64,000 nt of DNA, taken from Candidatus Methylomirabilota bacterium. GTDB taxonomy: Bacteria; Methylomirabilota; Methylomirabilia; Rokubacteriales; DASRDR01. The position numbers and the translations under genes are program-made. The notes under the pieces are model-generated. The model saw only the letters and a list, made by a program, of their open reading frames with translations. It made no database searches and was not told the DNA's origin. Shown here one piece after another: positions 50,860-58,872 of this stretch. Location: contig DASYQW010000050.1 of assembly GCA_036005065.1 (NCBI GenBank), positions 1-64,000 on the forward strand. Direction: 5' to 3'. Every line of letters begins with the position of its first letter. Positions within the stretch are counted from its first letter, which is position 1.

Positions 50860-52500
50860 ATGCCGCTCATCGTCCCGAGGCCGATCCCGCCCGAGGTGGC
50901 CCGCGTGTACCGGGCCCAGGGGTGGTGGCTCGACCTGACGCTCACGGACGTGCTCCGCCGGCACGCGGCGGCCCGGCCGGGGGCGCCGGCCGTCATCGCG
51001 GCCGATCGCACGCTCACCTTCGCCGACCTGGAGCGCGAGAGCGCGCGGGTGGCCGCCGGCCTGGCCGCCCTCGGCGTCGGACGCGGAGACGTGGTGTCGT
51101 GCCAGCTCGCCAACGTGCCGGAGTTCCTGATCCTCCACCACGCGGCCGCCCGGCGCCGGGCCATCTTCAATCCGATTCACCTCGCCTATCGGACCGCCGA
51201 GGTGGAGTCGATCCTGCGCTTCGCCGAGAGCCGGGTGCTGGTCGTGGGTCCGCCGCACCGCGGATGGAGCTTCGCGGAGATGGCACGCGGGCTCCGGGCG
51301 CGGCTGCCCGCGCTCCGGCACGTCGTGATGGTGGGCGAGGCCGACCGGCCCGACGTGCTCCCCTTCGAGACGCTCCGGGCGGGTGACGCGCACGCCGCCG
51401 AAGGTTCGGCCCACCCGGACGACGCCTTCCTGCTCCTCTTCACCTCCGGCACCACGGCGAGTCCCAAGGCCACGCTGCACACCCACCGCCTGCGGATGGG
51501 AGCGGCCCGGGCGAGCGGCGAGGCCATCGGGTTCCGCCCGACGGATCGAGTGGTGTCCATCGCCCGCTTCAGCCACATGTGGGGAATCTTCGCCTACTGG
51601 ATGGCGCTCGGGGCCGGCGCGGCCCAGGTGCTCCTGGAGCACTTCTCCCCGGACGGGTTCCGGGACGTGGCCGGCCGGTGCCACGCCACCGTCGCCATCG
51701 GCGCGCCTCCCCACGCGGCCGACCTGCTCGCCTCGATCCCGGCGGGTGGACGGGCGCTCCCGGGCCTCCGCCTCTTCGCCCTCTCCGGGAGCGTCTGTGC
51801 CCCCGCGCTCGTCCGCGCGCTCCGCGACACCCTGAGATGCGCGCCCCTGATGCTCTGGGGCATGACGGAGACCGCCGCGGGCCTCTTCACCCGGCCGGAC
51901 GATCCGCCCGACGTGATCGAGCAGACGGTGGGCCGCCCGGCGCCGGGGTGCACGGTGGGCGTCCTCGACGACGCGGGCCGAGCCCTGCCTGCGGCCACGG
52001 AGGGCGAGCTCGTGATCCGGAGCCCCTTCGTGTTCGAGGGCTACGTGAACAACCCCGAGGCGACGGCCGCGAGCTTCACGGCGGAGGGCTGGTTCCGCAC
52101 GGGAGACCTGGCGAGCCTCGACCAGACGGGCCGCGTCCGCATCCTCGGGCGGCGCACCGAACAGATCAACCGGGGCGGCGTGAAGTTCCACCCCGGCGAC
52201 GTGGAGGATGTCCTCCTCCGCCATCCCGCGGTTCAGATGGCGGCCCTGGTCGGGATGCCCGATGCCCGCCTCGGCGAGCGCAATTGCTGCTTCGTGGTGC
52301 CCCGGCCCGGCGCGCCTGCCCTCACCCTGACGGACCTCACGGCCGCGCTGGCCGAAGCCGGGATCGCCAAGTTCAAGTGGCCCGAGCGCCTGGAGGTGGC
52401 TGACGCGCTTCCTCTCACGCCGACCGGTAAAGTCCAGCGTGCCCTGTTGCGGGAGCGCCTTCGTCAACAGCTCGATGTCCAATGGAGGGTCGACCCATGA
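50860..52500 (+). CDS. Acyl-CoA synthetase (AMP-binding, cyclohexanecarboxylate-CoA-ligase-like)
   Basis: 546 residues. P-loop LLFTSGTTASPKATLHTH near residues 188-205, LMLWGMTETAAGLFTRPDD, WFRTGDLASLDQTGRVRILGRRTEQINRGGVKFHP and C-terminal LTPTGKVQRALLRERL with the catalytic Lys. It activates a carboxylic acid (ring acid or medium-chain) to a CoA thioester. Overlaps the binding-protein gene by 4 bp, linking uptake and activation. Confidence 0.88.
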   Translation: MPLIVPRPIPPEVARVYRAQGWWLDLTLTDVLRRHAAARPGAPAVIAADRTLTFADLERESARVAAGLAALGVGRGDVVSCQLANVPEFLILHHAAARRRAIFNPIHLAYRTAEVESILRFAESRVLVVGPPHRGWSFAEMARGLRARLPALRHVVMVGEADRPDVLPFETLRAGDAHAAEGSAHPDDAFLLLFTSGTTASPKATLHTHRLRMGAARASGEAIGFRPTDRVVSIARFSHMWGIFAYWMALGAGAAQVLLEHFSPDGFRDVAGRCHATVAIGAPPHAADLLASIPAGGRALPGLRLFALSGSVCAPALVRALRDTLRCAPLMLWGMTETAAGLFTRPDDPPDVIEQTVGRPAPGCTVGVLDDAGRALPAATEGELVIRSPFVFEGYVNNPEATAASFTAEGWFRTGDLASLDQTGRVRILGRRTEQINRGGVKFHPGDVEDVLLRHPAVQMAALVGMPDARLGERNCCFVVPRPGAPALTLTDLTAALAEAGIAKFKWPERLEVADALPLTPTGKVQRALLRERLRQQLDVQWRVDP

Positions 52501-53741
52501 TGAGCCGTCGCGACCACCCCGCCGCCCTCTGGACGCGCCGCCAGGCACTGGCCGGCCTCGGGAGCGGAGTCGCCCTCGCCTCCCTGCCCCGCGTGCTCTC
52601 GGCTCAGGCTCGGCTGGCCGGCGCGGAGGTGAAGCTGGGCGCCGCCTTCCCTCTCACCGGCATCTGGTCCGAGTGGGGCAAGAAGGACAAGGTCGCCCTC
52701 GACATGGCCGTCGAGGAGATCAACGCCGCTGGCGGCGTGGGGGGGGTCCCCGTGCGCTACGCCATCTACGACACGGCGAGCAAGCCGCCCGACGCGGCCG
52801 CCCTGGTGCGACGCCTGGCCAGCGACGACAAGGTCCTCGCCATCCTCGGGCCGTTCTCGAGCTCGGAGTGTGAGGTCGCCTTCCCCGTCGGCGTCCAGCT
52901 CAAGATCCCCATGATCGCCCAGGCCTCCTCCAAGCCCGGCATCGGCGCCGCGAACCGCCCCTGGGCGTTTCGGATGAACGTCGACGAGGGGCGCATGGCC
53001 CAGCCGGCCGTGAAGTTCTGGGTCAAGCACTACTCCGTGAAGACCGCCGCCGTCGTCCACGACGTCAAGGACGCTGTCGGGCAGATCCTGGGCTCGCGCG
53101 TGCTCCCGGCGGTGGCCAAGCAGAACGGCGTCGCCCTGGTCAACGAGGGCGATTTCGTCACCTTCCAGACCAAGGACATCGACTTCAGCCCCCAGGTCAC
53201 GAAGCTCCGGGGCCTCCGGTTCGACGGGCTGATCTTCGGTGGGGCGTTCCCGGACGCCATCAACTTCGTGAAGGAGGCGCGGCGGCAGGGCTTGCGCCAG
53301 CCCATCGTGGGCGGCAACCCCCTGATGCACGAGAACTTCGCCCGCAACACCGGCGAGGCGGGCGAGGGCGTGGTGGCCCCCACCCCGTGGAACCCGTCGC
53401 TCCCCGACGAGCGCGTCCAGGCCTTCGTCCGGAAGTTCGCCGAGCGGGCGCAGGCGGCGGGACTCCCGCCGACGCCCGAGATGGTGAACGTGAACGTCTA
53501 CGAGACCGTGTCTCTCCTCAAGGACATCGTCGAGCGGAAGGGGGCGACGAACCGGCCGGAGGACCTCGCCCGGGATCGCGAGCGGATCATGCAGGGCCTC
53601 ACGGAGACCGCGTCGTTCCCGGGGCTCGCCGGCAAGTTCGGGTTCAACCAGGAGGGCGACGGCGTCAAGGACGTGTATGTCATGATGGTCAAGAACGGCC
53701 GGTGGGCCCAGGTCGACTTCGCGCCCGCCCAGGCCCGATGA
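52497..53741 (+). CDS. Branched-chain amino-acid-type ABC transporter substrate-binding protein
   Basis: 414 residues from ATG at 52497. A twin-arginine-like signal (WTRRQALAGLGSGVALASLPRVLSA) leads into a LivJ-type fold: VKLGAAFPLTGIWSEWGKKDKVALDMAVEEINAAGGVGG, ILGPFSSSECEVAFPVGVQLKIPMIAQ. It is likely the receptor for LivHMGF at 43.4-46.7 kb, which lacks its own. Confidence 0.9.
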   Translation: MMSRRDHPAALWTRRQALAGLGSGVALASLPRVLSAQARLAGAEVKLGAAFPLTGIWSEWGKKDKVALDMAVEEINAAGGVGGVPVRYAIYDTASKPPDAAALVRRLASDDKVLAILGPFSSSECEVAFPVGVQLKIPMIAQASSKPGIGAANRPWAFRMNVDEGRMAQPAVKFWVKHYSVKTAAVVHDVKDAVGQILGSRVLPAVAKQNGVALVNEGDFVTFQTKDIDFSPQVTKLRGLRFDGLIFGGAFPDAINFVKEARRQGLRQPIVGGNPLMHENFARNTGEAGEGVVAPTPWNPSLPDERVQAFVRKFAERAQAAGLPPTPEMVNVNVYETVSLLKDIVERKGATNRPEDLARDRERIMQGLTETASFPGLAGKFGFNQEGDGVKDVYVMMVKNGRWAQVDFAPAQAR

Positions 53742-53751
53742 GGAGGCCCCG

Positions 53752-54573
53752 ATGGAGATCGTACGCATCCCCGAAGTCCACGAGCTCGAGCCGGAGGACC
53801 AGCGGTTCATGGAGGCCACCAAGGCCTGGTTCAAGATCGACTTCGTCCCGAAGATGAGCCGCGTGCTCCGGACCATCCCCGAGTTCGGGCGCCCCTACAA
53901 CCGGGCCGGACGGCGCGCCATGCAGGACGGGGCGCTCACCCGGGGCCAGAAGGAGCTGATCGCGGCGACGGTGAGCGCCATCAACGTGTGCGAATACTGA
54001 ACGGTCGCCCACAGCGCAGCCGGGAAGCTGCAAGGCTTCGGTGACGACCTGATCTGGTACGAGCTCGCGTACGTGGCCGGGGTGACCCACGGGCTCAACT
54101 CGGTCGCCGACGGCCTCCGCCTCCCGCTCGACTTCTCGCCATCCTCCCGCGTCCCGCTCGGGCCGCTGGCCGACCCGGACAGCGCCTCGCCCGAGGTCGA
54201 GGCGACCTTCCACGACATCAAGACCTTCTACGCAATGGACCGGCCGCCGGCCGTGTTTCGGTGGCTGGCCCGGGATCCCGGCTTCCTCAAGGACTACTGG
54301 GGGGCCACGCGGGAGGCCTTCGTGGACCGGAAGCTCGATCGGCTGACCAAGGAGATCCTGGCGCTGGCCGCCTCGCTCACCGCCAAGTCGGACTACGGCG
54401 TCGATCTCCACCTCCGCGAGGTCCGGCGGCTGGGACTCTCGGAGCAGGGCCTCACCGAGGCGGTCGAGACCGTCCAGCTGTTCAACACGGTGACCAAGAT
54501 CGCCGACGCCCTCCAGCTCCAGCCCGACTTCGACCCGCAGCCGTCTCCGGCGGCCGGGCCCGGCGGCGCGTGA
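53752..54573 (+). CDS. Predicted selenoprotein: second AhpD-like CxxU protein (TGA 53998-54000 read as Sec)
   Basis: Read through one TGA, 273 residues. ATG follows GAGGAGG. The motif is SAINVCEY-U-TVAHSAAGKL: Cys80, Sec83, His87, at the same residue numbers as in the gene at 48282. After the TGA comes the same GCAGC-CGGGAA-GCTGC hairpin, its loop again 20 bases away. The second AhpD-like domain is cysteine-free (SDYGVDLHL). N-terminal halves of the two paralogues are only moderately alike (FVPKM, RAM.DGAL conserved), so conservation of the TGA shows selection. Its stop overlaps the coxL-like start (GTGA), so it is in the same operon. Confidence 0.85.
54016..54031 (+). promoter_or_regulatory. 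Predicted bacterial SECIS hairpin (second gene)
   Basis: GCAGC (54016-54020), loop CGGGAA (54021-54026), GCTGC (54027-54031), with the loop 20 bases after the TGA. Outer AGC...GCT pairs may extend it. Identical inner stem and loop to 48546-48561 in spite of protein divergence. Confidence 0.65.
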
Positions 54574-57017
54574 CGACGACCGGGCGCGCGGTCGGGCAGC
54601 CCCTGAAGCGCGTGGAGGACGCGCGCCTCCTGGCGGGCAAGGGCACCTTCATCGATGACCTTCCGTTCCACAACCTCCACCACGCCGCGATCCTGCGCTC
54701 GCCCCACGCCCACGCCCGCATCGGCGCCATCGACGGTTCGGCGGCGCTGAAGGCGCCGGGCGTGGTCGGGATCGTGACCGGCGAGGATGCCGAGCGCCTG
54801 ACCCGCCCGTTCTCGGTCGGAGTGACGACGCCGGCCCGCTACTACTGCCTGGCCGTCGGCAAGGCGCGCTTCGTCGGCGAGCCGGTGGCGGTCGTCGTGG
54901 CCCGGAGTCGCTACCTCGCCGAGGATGCCCTCGACCTGATCCGGGTGGAGTACGAGCCGCTCCCCGCCGTGGTCGACCCCGAGCAGGCCCTCGCGCCCGA
55001 AGCGCCCGTCCTCCACGACGCCGTCGGCACGAATCTCGCGTGCCACCGCCACCTGGTCTACGGCGACCCGGAGCGCGCCTTCCGGGAGGCGGACGTGGTG
55101 ATCAGCGAGCGCTTCCGCTTCCCCAAGTTCTCCTCGACGCCGATCGAGACCTACGGGATCGTGGCGAGCTTCGACCCGGGGAGCGGCGTCCTGACCGTCT
55201 GGTCGAACTTCATGGGCCCGTTCATCATGCATCCCCTGGTGGCGCGAGCCCTCGGCGTCCCCGAGAACCGGCTCCGGTTCATCGTCCCGCCCGACATCGG
55301 GGGGAGCTTCGGCATCAAGACCAGCATGTATCCCTACCTCGCCCTCCTGGGCCTCACGGCCATGCGGACGGGGGTGGCCGTCAAGTGGATCGAGGACCGG
55401 CGTGAGCACCTCCTCGCGGCCTCCAGCGGCACCGACCGCGTCGCCTATCGCGACCTGGCGGCGAAGAAGGACGGCACCGTGCTGGCCATGCGGAACCGCT
55501 GGTTCGACAACGTCGGGGGGTACATCCGGAGCCCCGAGCCCGGCTGCAGCTTCCGGCCCATCGGGAACTGGGTCGGGCCCTACCGGTTCCAGCACCTCGA
55601 GGTCGACGCCTCGGTGGTGATGACCAACAAGTGCCCGACCGGCCCGAACCGCGGCTACGCCTGCGGCCACCTCTACTTCGAGACCGAGCGCATGATGGAT
55701 CTCCTGGCCGAGCGCCTCGGCCTCGACCCGGCGGAGGTGCGCCGCCGGAACTTCATCCAGCCCGGGGAGTTCCCGTACCGCACGCCCACCGGCGGCCTCT
55801 ACGACTCCGGCGACTATCCGGCCGCCTTCGCGAAGGCGCTCGAGCTCGCGCGCTACACCGAGCTGCGGCGCGAGCAGGCCCGGGCCCGCGCGGAGGGGCG
55901 CCTGTTCGGCATCGGCCTGGCGGTGTGCGTGGACCCCTCGGTCTCGAACATGGGCTACGTGACGATCGCCCTCGACCCGCAGTTCCGGGCCAAGCCCGAG
56001 TACCTCCCGAAGTCCGGCGCCATCGAATCGGCCACCTGCAAGATCGACCCGCTGGGGAAGGTCCTCGTGATCATGAACAGCACGCCCCAGGGCCAGGGCC
56101 ACCAGACGATCGTCGGCCAGATCGTCGCCGACGAGCTGGGGATCGCACCCGACGAGGTGCAGGTGGTCGACGAGATGGATACCTTCACCCGCGTCTGGGG
56201 AATCTCGTCGGGGACGTACTCGAGCCGCTTCGGCTCCGTGGGGACGAGCGCCGCCGCCCTCGCCGCCCGGAAGCTCAAGGCGAAGCTCGTCCAGTACGGC
56301 GCCCACCTCATGAGCCTGCCGGCCGACGGCCTGGAGGTGCGCGACGGGATGGTGACGCCGAAGACGGGCACGGGCCCGTCGTACTCGCTGAAGGACATGG
56401 CCGGACGGGCCCACTGGCACACCGAGTCGCTCCCCGACGGCATGGAAGCCGGGCTCCAGGCCACCGCCGTCTTCAGCTTCCCCCAGGCCGACGCCCCCGA
56501 CCTCCAGGACCGCGTCAACTCGTCGAACACCTACGGCTTCATCGCCGAGGTCATGGCCGTCGAGGTGGACCCGGAGACGGGCGCCGTGAAGATCCTCCGC
56601 TACGTGACCGTCCACGACGCCGGGACGATCATCAACCCGATGATCGCCGAAGGCCAGATCTACGGCGGCGCGCTCCACGGGCTCGGCGGCGCGCTCTACG
56701 AGGAGCTCGCCTACGACCAGGACGGCCAGCTCCTGACGGGGACGTTCATGGATTACCTGGTCCCCACCGCCAGCGAAGCGCCGACGCTCGACATCGCCCA
56801 TGTGGTCTCGCCGTCCCCGTTCACCACGCTCGGCGCCAAGGGCCTCGGGGAAGCCAGCTCGATGACCGCCCCGGCGGTGGTGGCCAACGCGGTGAGCGAC
56901 GCCCTGGCGCCGCGGGGCCTTCGGATCCGCGAGCTGCCGGTCACTCCGACGCGTCTCTGGGAGCTGCTCGAGACCGCGCCGGGAGGCCGTGCCGGTGGCG
57001 CGGCGGCCCGGACATGA
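54570..57017 (+). CDS. Xanthine dehydrogenase-family molybdopterin-binding subunit (CoxL-like large subunit)
   Basis: 815 residues from GTG overlapping the preceding stop. Aldehyde oxidase/xanthine dehydrogenase a/b hammerhead at the start (VGQPLKRVEDARLLAGKGTFIDDL) and molybdopterin-binding segments DIGGSFGIKTSMYPYLALLGLTAM, NRGYACGHLYFETERMMDLLAE, QGQGHQTIVGQIVADELGI and the catalytic-Glu region AKGLGEASSMTAPAVV. The AYRCSFR copper loop of true CO dehydrogenase is not present, so it is a hydroxylase of a ring or aldehyde substrate (perhaps a hydroxybenzoyl-CoA-reductase-like activity). Confidence 0.9.
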   Translation: MTTTGRAVGQPLKRVEDARLLAGKGTFIDDLPFHNLHHAAILRSPHAHARIGAIDGSAALKAPGVVGIVTGEDAERLTRPFSVGVTTPARYYCLAVGKARFVGEPVAVVVARSRYLAEDALDLIRVEYEPLPAVVDPEQALAPEAPVLHDAVGTNLACHRHLVYGDPERAFREADVVISERFRFPKFSSTPIETYGIVASFDPGSGVLTVWSNFMGPFIMHPLVARALGVPENRLRFIVPPDIGGSFGIKTSMYPYLALLGLTAMRTGVAVKWIEDRREHLLAASSGTDRVAYRDLAAKKDGTVLAMRNRWFDNVGGYIRSPEPGCSFRPIGNWVGPYRFQHLEVDASVVMTNKCPTGPNRGYACGHLYFETERMMDLLAERLGLDPAEVRRRNFIQPGEFPYRTPTGGLYDSGDYPAAFAKALELARYTELRREQARARAEGRLFGIGLAVCVDPSVSNMGYVTIALDPQFRAKPEYLPKSGAIESATCKIDPLGKVLVIMNSTPQGQGHQTIVGQIVADELGIAPDEVQVVDEMDTFTRVWGISSGTYSSRFGSVGTSAAALAARKLKAKLVQYGAHLMSLPADGLEVRDGMVTPKTGTGPSYSLKDMAGRAHWHTESLPDGMEAGLQATAVFSFPQADAPDLQDRVNSSNTYGFIAEVMAVEVDPETGAVKILRYVTVHDAGTIINPMIAEGQIYGGALHGLGGALYEELAYDQDGQLLTGTFMDYLVPTASEAPTLDIAHVVSPSPFTTLGAKGLGEASSMTAPAVVANAVSDALAPRGLRIRELPVTPTRLWELLETAPGGRAGGAAART

Positions 57018-57889
57018 AACCGCCCCCGTTCGAATACCACGCGCCGCGCTCGCTCGAGGAGGCGCTCACGCTGCTCCAGGGCTACGGGGAGGAGGCCAAG
57101 CTCCTGGCCGGCGGGCAGAGCCTGGTGCCGCTCCTGAACTTCCGGCTGGCGCGTCCGGCCGCCCTCGTGGACCTCAACCGGATCCCCTCTCTCGCCGGGA
57201 TCCGCGAGGAGGACGGCCGCCTCCGGATCGGGGCGATGACCCGCCAGCGCACCCTCGAGTTCGCGCCGCTCGTCCGGGATCGCCTGCCGCTCCTCCAGGA
57301 GGCGACGACCCTGGTCGGCCATCTGCCGATCCGCACCCGCGGCACCATCGGCGGGAGCCTGGCCCATGCGGATCCCGCCGCCGAGTATCCGGCGGTGGTG
57401 GCGGTGCTGGATGGCGAGCTCGTCGTGCGCGGCCCGGCGGGTGAGCGGATCCTTCGTCCCGCCGAGTTCTTCGTGAGCTATCTCACGACCGCGCTCCGGC
57501 CGGACGAGGTGCTGGTCGAGGTCCGGCTCCCGATGGCCCCGGCGGGGAGCGGGTCCGCCTTCGAGGAGTTCAGCCGCCGCGCCGGAGACTTCGCCATCGT
57601 CGCCATCGCCGCCCTGGTCCAGGCCGACGGCGACCGCTGCCACCTGGCGCGACTCGCGGCGGCCGGGGCCGGCCCCACCCCGATCCGGCTGCAGGCGGCC
57701 GAGGAGATCCTCGAGCGTGACGGGCTCTCGGACCGGACCCTCCAGGCGGCGGCCGAGCGGGCCGCCGAGCTGGTCGAGCCGGAGAGCGACATCCACGCCT
57801 CGGCGGCGTACCGCCGCCAGCTCACGCGCGTCCTGACGCGGCGGGCGCTGCTCCGTGCGCGCGCGCGCAGCCAGGGCAACCCGACATGA
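57014..57889 (+). CDS. FAD-binding medium subunit of molybdenum hydroxylase (CoxM-like)
   Basis: 291 residues starting at an ATGA overlap. FEYHAPRSLEEALTLL, LLAGGQSLVPLLNFRLARP and TRGTIGGSLAHADPAAEYPAV are the FAD_binding_5 motifs. It passes electrons from the 2Fe-2S subunit to the acceptor. Confidence 0.92.
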   Translation: MKPPPFEYHAPRSLEEALTLLQGYGEEAKLLAGGQSLVPLLNFRLARPAALVDLNRIPSLAGIREEDGRLRIGAMTRQRTLEFAPLVRDRLPLLQEATTLVGHLPIRTRGTIGGSLAHADPAAEYPAVVAVLDGELVVRGPAGERILRPAEFFVSYLTTALRPDEVLVEVRLPMAPAGSGSAFEEFSRRAGDFAIVAIAALVQADGDRCHLARLAAAGAGPTPIRLQAAEEILERDGLSDRTLQAAAERAAELVEPESDIHASAAYRRQLTRVLTRRALLRARARSQGNPT

Positions 57890-57948
57890 GTGAGCCCGGG
57901 CCGGACCCGATCACGCTGCCATTCCAAAGGTCCCGACATGAGTGAGCC
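57880..57948 (+). repeat. 17-bp direct repeat at the coxM/coxS junction
   Basis: CCCGACATGAGTGAGCC occurs at 57880-57896 and at 57932-57948, 35 bp apart. The first copy contains the old ATGA overlap of the coxM stop with a start codon; the second provides the present coxS start. The first start now reads only 50 bp further in frame with coxS (in-frame extension), so either could be used. Confidence 0.7.
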
Positions 57949-58432
57949 GCAGCGGATCGCGCTGACGGTGAACGGCGCGGCCCGGGCCGGGCACGCCGAG
58001 CCGCGGAAGCTGCTCGTGGACTTTCTCCGGGAGGACCTGGGCCTCACCGGCACCCACGTGGGCTGCGAGCACGGCATCTGCGGGGCCTGCACGATCCTCG
58101 TGAACGGCGAGGCGACGCGCGCCTGCCTGATGCTGGCCGTCCAGGCCGACGGCGCCGAGCTCCTGACCGTCGAAGGGCTCGCCACGGACGGCCGGCTCCA
58201 TCCGCTCCAGGAGGCCTTCCGGGAGCACCACGGGGTCCAGTGCGGGTTCTGTACGCCCGGCATGCTCCTCACGGCCTATGATCTGCTGCGCGTCAACCCG
58301 TCCCCGACCGAGCAGGACGTGCGAGCCGGGCTCTCGGCCGTGCTCTGCCGGTGCACGGGCTACCAGGGCATCGTCGAGGCCGTCGCGGCCGCGGCCGAGC
58401 GGATCCGCGGCGCGCGCGGGACGCCCGCGTGA
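57938..58432 (+). CDS. 2Fe-2S small subunit of molybdenum hydroxylase (CoxS-like)
   Basis: 164 residues from ATG at 57938; an upstream in-frame ATG at 57887/57890 would add about 16 residues. N-terminal ferredoxin cluster C-E-H-G-I-C-G-A-C near residues 42-50 with a later Cys (TRACLM), and a C-terminal helical cluster CGFCTPG and CRCTGYQGI near residues 105-145. Confidence 0.93.
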   Translation: MSEPQRIALTVNGAARAGHAEPRKLLVDFLREDLGLTGTHVGCEHGICGACTILVNGEATRACLMLAVQADGAELLTVEGLATDGRLHPLQEAFREHHGVQCGFCTPGMLLTAYDLLRVNPSPTEQDVRAGLSAVLCRCTGYQGIVEAVAAAAERIRGARGTPA

Positions 58433-58872
58433 AGCTCGAAGGCCACTACGACCTGCCGGCGGGCCGCGACCGGGTGTGGCAGGCCCTCCTCGATCCCGCC
58501 CAGCTCATCAAGGCGATCCCGGGCTGTGAGCGGCTCGCGCCGGCCGGGCCGGAGGAGTACAAGGCCACCCTCAAGGTGGGCGTCGCCGCCGTGAAGGGAA
58601 CCTTCGAGGGGAAGGTCCGGCTGTCGGACCTCGAGCCGCCGCACCGGTACCGGATGGGCGTCGAGGGAATCGGCGGACCGGGGTTCGTCCGCGGGTCAGC
58701 CGTGATGGAGCTGTCAGAGGTGGAGGGCGGCACGCGGGTCACCTACTCGGCCGACGTCCAGGTCGGTGGCCTCATCGCCAGCGTGGGGCAGCGGATGCTC
58801 GGCGGAGTGGCGAAGATGATGCTGGACCAGTTCTTCACCCGCATGACGGAGCAGCTTCGAGAGGGGACGTGA
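58429..58872 (+). CDS. CoxG-like SRPBCC protein
   Basis: 147 residues from GTG, overlapping coxS by 4 bp. KLEGHYDLPAGRDRVWQALLDPAQLIKAIPGCERL is the CoxG signature; the fold is a START/SRPBCC-type cavity. CoxG is needed for membrane attachment or maturation of the hydroxylase in CO dehydrogenase systems. Confidence 0.88.
   Translation: MKLEGHYDLPAGRDRVWQALLDPAQLIKAIPGCERLAPAGPEEYKATLKVGVAAVKGTFEGKVRLSDLEPPHRYRMGVEGIGGPGFVRGSAVMELSEVEGGTRVTYSADVQVGGLIASVGQRMLGGVAKMMLDQFFTRMTEQLREGT

Noticed and set aside
54393-56801. 802-codon minus-strand open frame opposite coxL
   Set aside because: Shadow of a high-GC gene; no ribosome site and no domain.
54570-57017. CoxL as genuine aerobic CO dehydrogenase
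   Set aside because: The AYRCSFR copper-cysteine loop (form I) is not found, and the context is aromatic-acid activation.
57847-57872. GCGCGCGCGC run near the end of coxM as a regulatory repeat
   Set aside because: It is explained by Arg/Ala codons (RARARSQ) in the coding frame.
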